Assembly: GCF_026672545.1 (NCBI RefSeq) | Contig: NZ_JAPPRJ010000002.1 | Location: 881,001 to 945,000, forward strand | Direction: 5' to 3' | DNA: 64,000 bases | DNA from: Rhizobium sp. SL86 | Lineage (GTDB): Bacteria > Pseudomonadota > Alphaproteobacteria > Rhizobiales > Rhizobiaceae | In this document: one piece after another, positions 26,246 to 34,451 of the stretch | Layout of the letters: each line of letters starts with the position of its first letter | Numbering within the stretch: position 1 is the stretch's first letter | Notes under the pieces: generated by a model | Databases searched by the model: none | Told to the model about the DNA's origin: nothing | The model's input: only the letters and a program-made list of their open reading frames with translations | Position numbers and translations under genes: made by a program

Positions 26246-27189
26246 AGGCTGGCCCTCAGACGCGGGTTGAGGAGAACATAGAGGATATCGGCAATCAGGT
26301 TCATCAGGATGAAGCCGACCGCCGTGCACATGACGACGCCCTGTACCACCGCATAATCCCGGTTGAAGACGGCATCGACGATCAGCTTGCCGAAGCCCGG
26401 AATGGTAAAGATCTGCTCGGTGAGAACCGCACCGGCCAGAAGCTCGCCGAACAGAAGCGCACTCAACGTCACGACCGGGAGCAGCGCGTTGCGGAAACTG
26501 TGGCTGAGGATGACTTCGCGGGGAGAAAGCCCCTTGGCACGGGCCGTGCGGATATAATCCGCCGACAGCACGCTCAGCATCGCCGAACGGGTATGGCGCA
26601 TCAAGGTGGCGGCAAGGGCGGTGCCGAGCACGAAGGACGGCATGATCATGGTCTGCAGCGAGCGCACCGGATCGACGAAGATCGACTCGTAACCGGAGGC
26701 CGGCAGCCAGCCAAGATTGACCGACACCAGCAAGATCAACATGATCCCGAGCCAGAAATTGGGCACTGAGAGCCCTGAGAGCGCCACGATGCTCGCGACA
26801 TAATCCAGCACCGTGTTCTTCTTGACCGCGGCCAGGATGCCCATCGGCACACCGATCACGAAGGCGAAGATCATCGACATGATGGCAAGCTGGATGGTGA
26901 CCGGGAGCTTTTCACCGATCAGTTCCAGCACCGGCTGATTGGTGCGCAGCGAAATGCCGAGATCGCCCTTGAGCACGCCGCCCAGCCAGTTCACGTACTG
27001 GATCGGGATCGGATCGTTGAGGCGGTATTTTTCCCGCAGCATTTCGAGGACCGCAGGGTCGCGCTCCTCGCCGGCCATGGCCAGCACGGGATCGCCGGGC
27101 AAGAGCTTCTGCAGCGAAAAGACGAAGATCGAGATGATCAAAAGCGTCGGGATCGCGACCAGCAGACGCTTTCCGATGAATACAGGCAT
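26242..27189 (-). CDS. Dipeptide/oligopeptide ABC transporter permease (DppB type)
   Basis: 315 residues with six membrane segments. The start MPVFIGKRLLVAIPTLLIIS and LLPGDPVLAMAGEE are typical of DppB. The EAA loop reads IRTARAKGLSPREVILSHSF, and the C-terminal FTIPGFGKLIVDAVFNRDY is characteristic of the subfamily. It lies 68 bases after the binding-protein gene, with a strong hairpin between. It works with the DppC-type permease, the fused ATPase and the binding protein. Confidence 0.93.
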   Translation of the reverse strand: MPVFIGKRLLVAIPTLLIISIFVFSLQKLLPGDPVLAMAGEERDPAVLEMLREKYRLNDPIPIQYVNWLGGVLKGDLGISLRTNQPVLELIGEKLPVTIQLAIMSMIFAFVIGVPMGILAAVKKNTVLDYVASIVALSGLSVPNFWLGIMLILLVSVNLGWLPASGYESIFVDPVRSLQTMIMPSFVLGTALAATLMRHTRSAMLSVLSADYIRTARAKGLSPREVILSHSFRNALLPVVTLSALLFGELLAGAVLTEQIFTIPGFGKLIVDAVFNRDYAVVQGVVMCTAVGFILMNLIADILYVLLNPRLRASL

Positions 27190-27220
27190 TGCGCCATCCT
27201 TTTCGGGGACTGAGCGAGGA

Positions 27221-27248
27221 GGCGCCGCAGGCCGAACTCTGCGGCGCC
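27221..27248. other. Stem-loop between peptide-binding protein and permease genes
   Basis: Perfect 10-bp inverted repeat GGCGCCGCAG (27221-27230) and CTGCGGCGCC (27239-27248) with an 8-base loop. It is read on the minus strand just after the binding-protein stop. There is no U-run, so it is more likely a 3'-end protecting hairpin or a partial terminator that lets the binding protein be made in excess. Confidence 0.55.
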
Positions 27249-27257
27249 CGGACGGCG

Positions 27258-28769
27258 TCAGCCGCCCTTCTTCATTCCAACCAGGCGGATCATGCCATCC
27301 GGCGATGGTACAAAGCCGGTGACCGACTTGTTGAGCGCCCAGATCCAGGACTGATGGCCGAGATAGATGATCGGCATGTCGTCGTTGAGGATCACGCTTG
27401 CCGCGTCATACTTCTGCTTGCGGACCGCATCATCCGTCGAGGCGCGCGCTTCGTTGAGCAGCTTGTCGACGTTCGGGTTGCAGTACTTTGTGTCGTTGAT
27501 GCCGCCCTTGCAGGTAATGAACTGATGGATGTTCCCATCCGGGTCGACACGGCCGGACCAGTCGGAGCGGCTGAGCTGGTAGTTGCCGCGCGTCTGTTCA
27601 TCCAGCAGAGTGGCAAATTCCGTCGATTTCAGGCTGACATCGAAACCGGCTTCGGCCACCATCGACTGGACGATCTGCATCATCTGCTGGGCGACCGGGT
27701 TGTTGGGGATCTGCATCTCGACCGGCACGCGATCAAAACCGGCTTCCTTCACCAGCGCCTTTGCCTTTTCGACATCACGCGCCGGAACGGGGATCGCCTT
27801 GTTGAACCACGGGCTGTTCGGCGGGAAGGGCTGGTTGCCGCCGACGGCCGTGCCTTCATAGACGATCTGGTTCAGCGCATCGCGGTCGATGGCGAGCGAG
27901 AAGGCCTGGCGCAGGCGCTTGTCCTTGCCGAAGGGGTTGTCCGCCCGCGGACCGTTGGCGATATTGGCGTAAAGCGCCATATAACCAATGTTGACGACCG
28001 CTTCATATTTCAGCTTGGAATCCGACTTCACCGCGTCCGCATCGGTGGCGGCGAGCCGCTCGATCATGTCGAGATCGCCGGAGCGCAGGTTGGCGAGACG
28101 CACCGTCGAATCCGGGATCGGCAGGTACGTCACCTTGTCGATGAAGACATTGTCCTTGTTCCAGTAGTCATTGAACTTCTCAAGCACGATGCGATCCTGC
28201 TGGACGCGTTCGACGAACTTGAACGGGCCGGCGCAGACGGGCTTCGAGCCGAAATTCGCGCCGAGTTCCTTGGCGGCCTTCGGCGAGACGATCATGCCGG
28301 CGCGGTCGGAGAGCTGCGCCAGAAGCGTTACGTCCGGCTTCTTCAGCGTGAAGGTGACTTCCAGCGGACCGGTGGCCTCAACTTTTTCGACCGATGACAA
28401 TTCGCTCTTGCGGCGCGATTCCGCCATCGTCATGTTGCGTTCGATCGTCGCGACGACGGCTGCCGCATCCATGGTGGTTTCATCGTGGAACTTGACGCCG
28501 TCCCTCAACGTCATCGTCAGCTTTAGCCCATCATCGGACCATTTCCAGGCGGTTGCCAGCTGCGGCACGATCTTCAGCTCGGGCGAGACATCGACCAGCT
28601 TATCGCACATGGCCGTATAGACGATACGGCCGACGAAGGTACGCGACTGGGCGGGATCAAGCACATCGGCATCATCCTGCAGGCCGATCTTCAGATCGGC
28701 CGCCAGGGCGGGCATGGCGGCGAGCGCGCCAAAGGCAAGCGCCGTGGTGAGGCGCAGCAAACGGTTCAT
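27258..28769 (-). CDS. Peptide ABC transporter substrate-binding protein (family 5)
   Basis: About 503 residues. The signal peptide is MNRLLRLTTALAFGALAAMP then ALAADLKIG. Family 5 features follow: DADVLDPAQSRTFVGRIVY, VPQLATAWKWSDDGLKLTMT, LRDGVKFHD and RLRQAFSLAIDRDALNQIVY. It binds an oligopeptide or related compound in the periplasm. Two ATG codons lie close together; the one at 28769 is taken as it has GGAG at proper spacing, whereas 28775 directly abuts it. The gene is separated from the GntR gene by about 90 bases. The ligand could be a gamma-glutamyl peptide given the enzymes in the operon. Confidence 0.9.
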   Translation of the reverse strand: MNRLLRLTTALAFGALAAMPALAADLKIGLQDDADVLDPAQSRTFVGRIVYTAMCDKLVDVSPELKIVPQLATAWKWSDDGLKLTMTLRDGVKFHDETTMDAAAVVATIERNMTMAESRRKSELSSVEKVEATGPLEVTFTLKKPDVTLLAQLSDRAGMIVSPKAAKELGANFGSKPVCAGPFKFVERVQQDRIVLEKFNDYWNKDNVFIDKVTYLPIPDSTVRLANLRSGDLDMIERLAATDADAVKSDSKLKYEAVVNIGYMALYANIANGPRADNPFGKDKRLRQAFSLAIDRDALNQIVYEGTAVGGNQPFPPNSPWFNKAIPVPARDVEKAKALVKEAGFDRVPVEMQIPNNPVAQQMMQIVQSMVAEAGFDVSLKSTEFATLLDEQTRGNYQLSRSDWSGRVDPDGNIHQFITCKGGINDTKYCNPNVDKLLNEARASTDDAVRKQKYDAASVILNDDMPIIYLGHQSWIWALNKSVTGFVPSPDGMIRLVGMKKGG

Positions 28770-28862
28770 GATCATTCTCCTCTGATCTTTGGGTTTTCGT
28801 TGACGGGTGCCGGCTTGTGACCTCCGGCTTTCCCTGACGGGCACGAATGCCCGTCCGCATCG

Positions 28863-29606
28863 TCAGGCCGGTTGGACGTCCTCCTCCGGCATCGCTGTGA
28901 TCTGCGGGCCATCATGCGAGGTCTCGCGGATCAGCCGTTCCTGCAACATCAGCAGGTGACGGCGCATGGCTTCGGCGGCACGTGCGGGATCGCGCGCAGC
29001 AATGGCATCGATGATGTCTTCATGCTGGGCGTAAGCGACGGAAACGCCGTTGCCGCTTCGTGCGCGTTCGCGGATCGCCTGCCAGGCCTCGTCCTGCCGC
29101 ACATGGTTGATGACATCGAAAATGGTAAGAAACAGCTGGTTGCGGGCACTCTGGGCGATCTGGCGGTGCAACGCGCCATCCCACAATTCGCGTGCATCCG
29201 CATCGACACTCTCGCGAATCTTGCGGGCCAGCTCGCGCATGCGAACCAATTCAGACGGCTTGGCCCGCAGAGCGGCAAGCTGCGCGAGCTGCGGCTCGAT
29301 GCGAAGGCGCACCTCCATGATTTCCATAAAATCCGTGCCGGCAACAATCGCGCCAACATCAGCCGCAAGGCCGCCGGGACGCTGCCCCAGAAAGGTTCCA
29401 GCACCCTGCCGGCGCCAGACTTCGCCCTCGGCCTCCAGAACTTCCAGCGCCCGGCGAACGGCACGACGACCGACACCGAGACGCTCGGCCAGCTCCCGCT
29501 CCGTCGGCAGCTTGCCATCGGCGCCGAAGCCGCCCTTGCGCAGCATCTCGCGCAGCTTTTCGAGCGCGTAATTGGCATTGTCCGGGTGGGTGGCGTCAGG
29601 AACCAT
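28863..29606 (-). CDS. GntR-family regulator, FadR subfamily
   Basis: 247 residues. The winged helix reads LREMLRKGGFGADGKLPTER... LGVGRRAVRRALEVLEAEGE, and the C-terminal all-helical FCD domain follows from about residue 85. FCD domains bind small carboxylates, often through a metal held by Asp/His residues. It is the first gene of the leftward peptide-uptake set and lies behind an 8-bp inverted repeat at 29611, so it probably controls itself and the transporter genes. Confidence 0.9.
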   Translation of the reverse strand: MVPDATHPDNANYALEKLREMLRKGGFGADGKLPTERELAERLGVGRRAVRRALEVLEAEGEVWRRQGAGTFLGQRPGGLAADVGAIVAGTDFMEIMEVRLRIEPQLAQLAALRAKPSELVRMRELARKIRESVDADARELWDGALHRQIAQSARNQLFLTIFDVINHVRQDEAWQAIRERARSGNGVSVAYAQHEDIIDAIAARDPARAAEAMRRHLLMLQERLIRETSHDGPQITAMPEEDVQPA

Positions 29607-29610
29607 AAGC

Positions 29611-29632
29611 GAACCAATGTGAATATTGGTTC
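29611..29632. promoter_or_regulatory. Inverted repeat upstream of the GntR gene, probable operator
   Basis: Perfect 8-bp arms GAACCAAT (29611-29618) and ATTGGTTC (29625-29632) with a 6-base spacer, four bases before the GntR start codon. Its position over the start region fits autorepression by the FadR-type regulator. The half-site ATTGGTTC resembles the TGGT-type half-sites of this family. Confidence 0.6.
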
Positions 29633-29871
29633 ATCTTTTCCGCAAAAACCGACACTGTCAAGCTGAAGTGATGAGCAATTTTTGCGCTGCACAAAAGTTA
29701 TGCACATGCCGTCTTCGCGCCCGCCCGATTGCCGTCCATGTGGGCGGCGTCTTGAGCCGAGCAGGATCCGGTCGCAGGTGCATTGCAACCACACGCGCGA
29801 AGACACATCTAAGGCGCTAGCGCAGCTGAGAGGTGGCGCGAAGGGGGGGGGGGGGACGAAGGAGAGGCACC
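29633..29871. promoter_or_regulatory. Gap ahead of adenylate cyclase with a 13-G homopolymer (29843-29855)
   Basis: The region between the GntR operator and the cyclase gene holds no convincing gene. A run of 13 G lies at 29843-29855, followed by a good ribosome site (GGAG) and the ATG at 29872. Such tracts can change length by slipped-strand mispairing and alter promoter or ribosome-site spacing. A sequencing or assembly artefact is also possible. A GTG at 29833 is in frame through the tract, but has no better ribosome site than the ATG. Confidence 0.5.
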
Positions 29872-31134
29872 ATGGACGACAGCACATATCCGCCCGAGAA
29901 CACTCTGCAGTCGGTCTTCGATGCAATCCGGCACTGGCTGATCGAGGAGACGCACGAACAGCGGTATATCGACAATATTCTGGTCGACCTCTGCGAACGC
30001 CTGCGGGCGAATGGCGTGCGGCTTGGCCGATGCTCGCTGCATTTCCGCATCAACCACCCGCAATGGCTGGGTGCCCGGCTTCTCTGGCAATCCGGCCTGG
30101 CGGAAGCCGATATCGAAATGTTCGAACATGGCATCGAGGACACCCAGTCGTACCGGTCGAGCCCGATGTATGACATCATGAACGGCGCGGCCGAGGTGCG
30201 GGAGAAACTTGAAGGGCCGACGGATGCCCTAGCCTACCCGATCCTGGTCGATCTGCGCGCGGAGGGTTTTTCCGAATACATCGCCTGGCCGATGCGGCAC
30301 ACGCTCGGCAAGATCCATATCGTGACCTTTGCCAGCGATGCACCGGACGGTTTTTCCGACGAGGAGGTGCTGGGGCTGAAATCGCTCGTGCCGCTGCTGT
30401 CCCTGATTACCGAGGTGCGCATCAAGAACGTACTGGCGCGCACCCTGTTGCAGACCTATGTCGGCCCGCATGCGGGCGAAAAAATCCTCGCCGGAGCTAC
30501 GCGGCGCGGCAGCGGCGTGACGCTCTCTGCCGTCGTGATGATCTTCGACGTGCGCGATTTCACCGCAATCTCGGATCTGTGGCCGCGCGACGATGTGATC
30601 GAGATGCTGAACCAGTGTTTTGACGCACTTGCCGATCCGATCGAGAGCCATGGCGGTGAGATCCTGAAATTCATGGGCGACGGGCTCTTGGCGGTGTTTC
30701 CGATGGAAAACGAAAAGGCGCCGGCCGAAGCCTTCGACGCGATCGTCGAAGTCGAACGGGCGATGACGAAGCTCAACGCGCAGCGGCGCGCGGGCAGCCA
30801 ACCCGAGCTCGGGTATGGCGTCGGCGTGCATTGCGGCGACGTCATGTACGGCAATATCGGCTCGACGAAGCGGCTGGACTTCACCGTCATCGGCCCGACG
30901 GTCAACATCGCCTCGCGGCTGGAAGCCCTGACAAAGACCGTGCATCAACCGGTATTGCTGTCGGAAGCCTTTGTGCGCTCCGGCGGTTTTGAAGACCGGG
31001 TGGCACGGGCGGGCAGTTTTCCGCTGAGAGGCCTGTCTCAATCGATCGATGTCTTCACACCGATCGGGCTCACTCAGATACCGCGAGCAGAGGTGGCCGG
31101 GAGCCCGGCGGCCGAGGCTTCCATCTCCACCTGA
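29872..31134 (+). CDS. Class III adenylate cyclase
   Basis: About 420 residues. The N-terminal part (to about 190) is a soluble sensor-like region with no membrane segment. The C-terminal class III catalytic domain has the two metal aspartates D226 (IFDVRDF) and D270 (FMGDG). The adenine-selecting Lys/Asp pair is present as K266 (EILKFMGDG) and D336 (RLDFTVIGP). The transition-state residues N345 and R349 lie in VNIASRLE. All essential residues are there, so it should make cAMP. It lies behind the G tract, and its 3' end overlaps the convergent heme oxygenase gene by 61 bases. The signal sensed is unknown. Confidence 0.88.
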   Translation: MDDSTYPPENTLQSVFDAIRHWLIEETHEQRYIDNILVDLCERLRANGVRLGRCSLHFRINHPQWLGARLLWQSGLAEADIEMFEHGIEDTQSYRSSPMYDIMNGAAEVREKLEGPTDALAYPILVDLRAEGFSEYIAWPMRHTLGKIHIVTFASDAPDGFSDEEVLGLKSLVPLLSLITEVRIKNVLARTLLQTYVGPHAGEKILAGATRRGSGVTLSAVVMIFDVRDFTAISDLWPRDDVIEMLNQCFDALADPIESHGGEILKFMGDGLLAVFPMENEKAPAEAFDAIVEVERAMTKLNAQRRAGSQPELGYGVGVHCGDVMYGNIGSTKRLDFTVIGPTVNIASRLEALTKTVHQPVLLSEAFVRSGGFEDRVARAGSFPLRGLSQSIDVFTPIGLTQIPRAEVAGSPAAEASIST

Positions 31135-31697
31135 ACCCGGACGAAGGCGAAGGCCTTTTTCGCACCGTCAACGACCACCTCTTCGTCCGTCGGTGCAAGA
31201 TCTGCGGCATCGAGGGCCGCAGTAAACTGACGCCAATGCAAAGCCCTACCTTCCGGATGGCCCGCCAGATGGCGGGCGCCGAAGCTTTCGCCAAGATCGA
31301 GCGATTTCTGCGCCGCCTTGAACAGAAAGGCCGCGCCGAGATTGGAGCCTTCCGCCACGTAGAGCCAGCCGAGCGCTTCTGCAGGCTCGACCGAAATGGT
31401 GCCGGGCGCCTCTGGCTTTGCAAAGCCCAAGTCGGTCAGATCGGCCTCGATTAACGAGAGACGGCAACGCGCGGCAAGATCCGGGAACAAGCGGGCGAGG
31501 CCCTCATCGGCATAAAGCGGTGCGATCCTGACGTGGAAGGCCCACTGGATCCGCAGAAACCGGGCATAATGATCGCGGCTGCGGAAGGGATCGAGCGCCA
31601 TGATCGCCTGGTCCAGCTGTTCATGCACCTGCCGGGTCTCTGCCTTCAGGCGCGCCGCGCGATCGGTTGCGGGGTGAACGGCGGCGGGCATCGGCAT
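31074..31697 (-). CDS. Biliverdin-producing heme oxygenase
   Basis: 207 residues, the usual length of bacterial heme oxygenases of the BphO/PigA type. The N-terminal LKAETRQVHEQLDQAI carries the proximal haem histidine near residue 25, and LGWLYVAEGSNLGAAFLFK is the distal-helix region. It cleaves haem to biliverdin, CO and iron. In many bacteria it lies next to a bacteriophytochrome gene, which needs biliverdin, but none is present here. Its last 61 bases overlap the end of the cyclase gene on the other strand. An iron-scavenging role is the alternative. Confidence 0.85.
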   Translation of the reverse strand: MPMPAAVHPATDRAARLKAETRQVHEQLDQAIMALDPFRSRDHYARFLRIQWAFHVRIAPLYADEGLARLFPDLAARCRLSLIEADLTDLGFAKPEAPGTISVEPAEALGWLYVAEGSNLGAAFLFKAAQKSLDLGESFGARHLAGHPEGRALHWRQFTAALDAADLAPTDEEVVVDGAKKAFAFVRVQVEMEASAAGLPATSARGI

Positions 31698-31764
31698 GGC
31701 TTCTTCTTCAATGACTGGACCTTCGGGCGACCACAGATAGAGCGGCCGCCCGGCGGCGTCCAGA

Positions 31765-32511
31765 TCAGTAGGTCGCCCGTCCTCCGGAGAGATCGAAGAC
31801 GGCGTCGGTGGTAAAACTGTTTTCTGCCGAAACGAGCCAGGCGACCATGGAGGCGGCCTCCTCCACCTTCAGAAAGCGGCCGCGCGGAATTTTCCCGCGC
31901 ATATAGTCGATGAATTCCTGCGACAGCTGTTCGAGGATGCGGGTCTGGGCGGTCGCCGGCGTGATGCAGTTGACGGCGATGTCGAAACCGGCCAGTTCCT
32001 TGCCGAGCGACTTGGTGAGCCCGATGACGCCCGCCTTGGAGGCCGAATAGGCGGAGGCGTTCGGATTGCCTTCCTTGCCGGCGATCGAGGCGATGTTGAC
32101 GATTCGGCCGTAATTCTCAGCCTTCATGCCGGGCACCACCACGCGGTTCACATGGAAGGTACCGATCAGGTTGATGTCGATGATCTGGCGGAACATGGCG
32201 ATGTCATAGGTGTCGAGCGGTGCGGCCGGCCCCGCAATGCCCGCAGAGTTGACAAGGATCGACACCGGCCCGCTCTCGGCGACCGTTGCCGCATAAGCGG
32301 CTTCCACGGCGGCATAATCGGTGATGTCGACCGCCGCAACGCGGGCGGCCTCGCCGAGCGCCGAACGCGCCTCCTCCAGCAGGGCTGCATTCATGTCCCA
32401 CAGGGTGACGGTGGCGCCGGATTCGACGAACCGTTTTGCCATGGCAAAACCGAGGCCTTGCGCGCCGCCGGTGACGACGGCGTGCTGACCCGACAGATCA
32501 TAGTGATTCAT
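31765..32511 (-). CDS. SDR-family oxidoreductase
   Basis: 248 residues, classical SDR. The cofactor motif is TGGAQGLGFAMA, then LVNSAGIAG, the catalytic Ser in VNIASIAGKEGNPNASAY and the YSASK Tyr/Lys pair. The Asp of VTLWDMN fits NAD use. The gene is last in the leftward operon after the CUT1 permease, with only a few bases between. Related enzymes act on sugar acids or deoxy-sugar acids, so it may oxidise the substrate imported by the adjacent transporter. The specific reaction is not known. Confidence 0.87.
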   Translation of the reverse strand: MNHYDLSGQHAVVTGGAQGLGFAMAKRFVESGATVTLWDMNAALLEEARSALGEAARVAAVDITDYAAVEAAYAATVAESGPVSILVNSAGIAGPAAPLDTYDIAMFRQIIDINLIGTFHVNRVVVPGMKAENYGRIVNIASIAGKEGNPNASAYSASKAGVIGLTKSLGKELAGFDIAVNCITPATAQTRILEQLSQEFIDYMRGKIPRGRFLKVEEAASMVAWLVSAENSFTTDAVFDLSGGRATY

Positions 32512-32515
32512 ATTG

Positions 32516-33415
32516 CTATTCCTTCACCGCACCCGTCATCGACGAGACGTAATAATCCACAAAGAACGAGTAGAGGATGACCACCGGCAGCGAGCCGAAG
32601 AGAGCGCCGGCCATCAGCGATCCCCATTCGAAAATGTCGCCGCGCACCAGTTCGGTCAGCACGCCGACGGGAACGGTCTTGTTCTCCGACGACTGGATGA
32701 AGGTGAGCGCATAGATGAACTCGTTCCAGGACAGCGTGAAGGCAAAGATGCCGGCGGAAATCAGGCCCGGAACCGCGAGCGGCAGGATGATCTTCGTCAG
32801 AATCTGCAGCCGGCTTGCGCCATCCACCAGCGCGCTTTCCTCAAGCTCGAAGGGGATCGAGCGGAAATAGCCCATCAGCAGCCAGGTGCAGAAGGGAATG
32901 AGGAAGGTCGGATAGGTGAAGATCAACGCCATGCGGCTGTCATAGATGCCGATCTTGAAGACGATGAAGGCGAGCGGAATGAAGAGGATCGACGGCGGCA
33001 CCAGATAGGCGAGGAAGATCAGAAGGCCGACCGAGCGAGACCCGGTGAAGCGGATACGCTCGATGGCATAGGCGCCGAGCACGGAGGCAAACAGCGACAG
33101 GAAGGTCGAGGCGACCGCCACCAGCATCGTGTTCCACAGCCAGCCCGCATAAGAGGTTTCGAACAGCAGGTACTTGATGTGGTCGAGCGTGGCGCCCACC
33201 ACCCAGAACGGGCTGTAGTTGTCGTAATCCGTCAGCTGGGAATTCGGCTTCACCGCGGTGATCGCCATCCAGTAGAAGGGAAACAAAAGCACGAAGACGA
33301 AGACCGCCATCGGCAGGTAGATCGTCACCACCTGGCGCGGCAGGCTGTTGAGATAGGACATGCCCTGGCTGTCATCGGTCAGGACGGAAGGATCGGTTTT
33401 GATCTTCGAGGTCAT
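32516..33415 (-). CDS. Carbohydrate ABC transporter permease (MalG-like)
   Basis: About 299 residues with six membrane segments (for example VVTIYLPMAVFVFVLLFPFY). The EAA loop reads EESALVDGASRLQILTKIIL, and SWNEFIYALTF is characteristic of MalG-like subunits. The ATG at 33415 has GGAG seven bases upstream; the ATG at 33427 is in frame but has a poorer site. It pairs with the MalF-like permease that precedes it. Together with the ATPase and Tat-type binding protein it makes a complete CUT1 importer in the tetronate gene region. Confidence 0.9.
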   Translation of the reverse strand: MTSKIKTDPSVLTDDSQGMSYLNSLPRQVVTIYLPMAVFVFVLLFPFYWMAITAVKPNSQLTDYDNYSPFWVVGATLDHIKYLLFETSYAGWLWNTMLVAVASTFLSLFASVLGAYAIERIRFTGSRSVGLLIFLAYLVPPSILFIPLAFIVFKIGIYDSRMALIFTYPTFLIPFCTWLLMGYFRSIPFELEESALVDGASRLQILTKIILPLAVPGLISAGIFAFTLSWNEFIYALTFIQSSENKTVPVGVLTELVRGDIFEWGSLMAGALFGSLPVVILYSFFVDYYVSSMTGAVKE

Positions 33416-33428
33416 GGTCGTCTCCATC

Positions 33429-34379
33429 TCAATCCCCTCCGCCCTGCTGCCACTTGCGGCGCTGCAGCCCGAAGAAGGAGAACATGATTGCGGCGAGCAG
33501 GAAGGGGATCATGGCAACGGCAATCGCGGCACCTTCGCCCAACTGGCCGCCGGGAATGGCGCGCTGGAAGGAAAGGGTCGCCATCAGATGTGTGGCATTG
33601 ACCGGCCCGCCCTTGGTCAGGACGTAGATCAGCTGGAAATCGGTGAAGGTGAACAGCACCGAAAAGGTCATGACGACGGCGATGATCGGGGTGAGCATCG
33701 GCAGCGTCACGTAGCGGAACCGCTGCCAGCTGGTGGCGCCGTCGAGCGAGGCGGCTTCCTGCAGCGAGGCCGGAATGGTCTGCAGGCCGGCGAGCAGCGA
33801 GATTGCCACGAAGGGAATACCGCGCCAGACATTGGCGGCGATGACGGAGGCGCGCGCCGTGTTCGGGTCGCCGAGGAAATTGATCGGCGTATCGATCAGG
33901 CCCATCTGGATCAGTGACCAGGAGACGATCGAAAACTGCGAATCGTAGATCCACCAGAAGGCGAGCGCCGATAGCACGGTCGGAACGACCCAGGGGAGAA
34001 GCACGATGGCGCGGAAGAAGGACTTGAACGGCAGATGCTGGTTGAGCAGCAGCGCCAGCCAGAGGCCGAGTGCGAACTTCGCCACCGAGGCGACCGTCGT
34101 GTAGAGGATGGTGTTGAACACCGAGAGCCAGAAGACCTGATCGCTCCACAGGAAACCGTAGTTCTCCAGCCCGACAAACACACCATCGCGGCCGATCGTC
34201 GTATCGGTAAAGCCGAGCCAGACGCCAAGCCCGAGCGGATAGGTGAGGAAACACAAAAGGAAGACGGCTGCCGGCAGCATGAACAGAAAGCCGAGCACGT
34301 CGCGGTTGTTGGTCAGCCGGGACCAGAGCGACCGCTCCGGCAGGGCAGAATCCGTCATGGGTGTCATCGTCATGGACAT
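33429..34379 (-). CDS. Carbohydrate ABC transporter permease (MalF-like)
   Basis: 316 residues, six membrane segments. LGFLFMLPAAVFLLCFLTYP is the first, and the EAA loop reads QEAASLDGATSWQRFRYVTL. GLENYGFLWSDQVFWLSVFN is typical of CUT1 permeases. The ATG at 34379 has GGAG five bases upstream. The gene follows the binding-protein gene after a 72-base gap that contains a strong hairpin, and abuts the MalG-like gene. The sugar or sugar acid it carries is inferred from the neighbouring tetronate enzymes. Confidence 0.91.
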   Translation of the reverse strand: MSMTMTPMTDSALPERSLWSRLTNNRDVLGFLFMLPAAVFLLCFLTYPLGLGVWLGFTDTTIGRDGVFVGLENYGFLWSDQVFWLSVFNTILYTTVASVAKFALGLWLALLLNQHLPFKSFFRAIVLLPWVVPTVLSALAFWWIYDSQFSIVSWSLIQMGLIDTPINFLGDPNTARASVIAANVWRGIPFVAISLLAGLQTIPASLQEAASLDGATSWQRFRYVTLPMLTPIIAVVMTFSVLFTFTDFQLIYVLTKGGPVNATHLMATLSFQRAIPGGQLGEGAAIAVAMIPFLLAAIMFSFFGLQRRKWQQGGGD

Positions 34380-34407
34380 CCGAACTCCAAGAATGAAGGG
34401 CCTGAAG

Positions 34408-34437
34408 GGGTTGCGCGAGCATTTGCCCGCGCAACCC
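34408..34437. other. Stem-loop between binding-protein and permease genes
   Basis: Perfect 10-bp inverted repeat GGGTTGCGCG (34408-34417) and CGCGCAACCC (34428-34437), 10-base loop, on the transcript after the binding-protein stop. No U-run follows. Position and form match the hairpins after the other binding-protein genes in this window. Confidence 0.55.
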
Positions 34438-34451
34438 TGATTGCGGCGATG

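Noticed and set aside
22916..26281. Very long open frame on the plus strand (about 1120 codons) opposite the peptide-transport genes
   Set aside because: It lies across DUF1028, GGT and DppC genes that have clear family motifs on the other strand. Its translation is rich in R, H, G and D with no recognisable domain, as expected for an antisense frame in GC-rich DNA.
29833..29871. GTG at 29833 as the cyclase start, reading through the G tract
   Set aside because: It would encode a run of glycines and arginines not seen in the family, and the ATG at 29872 has GGAG at good spacing. It is kept only as a possible phase-variable extension.
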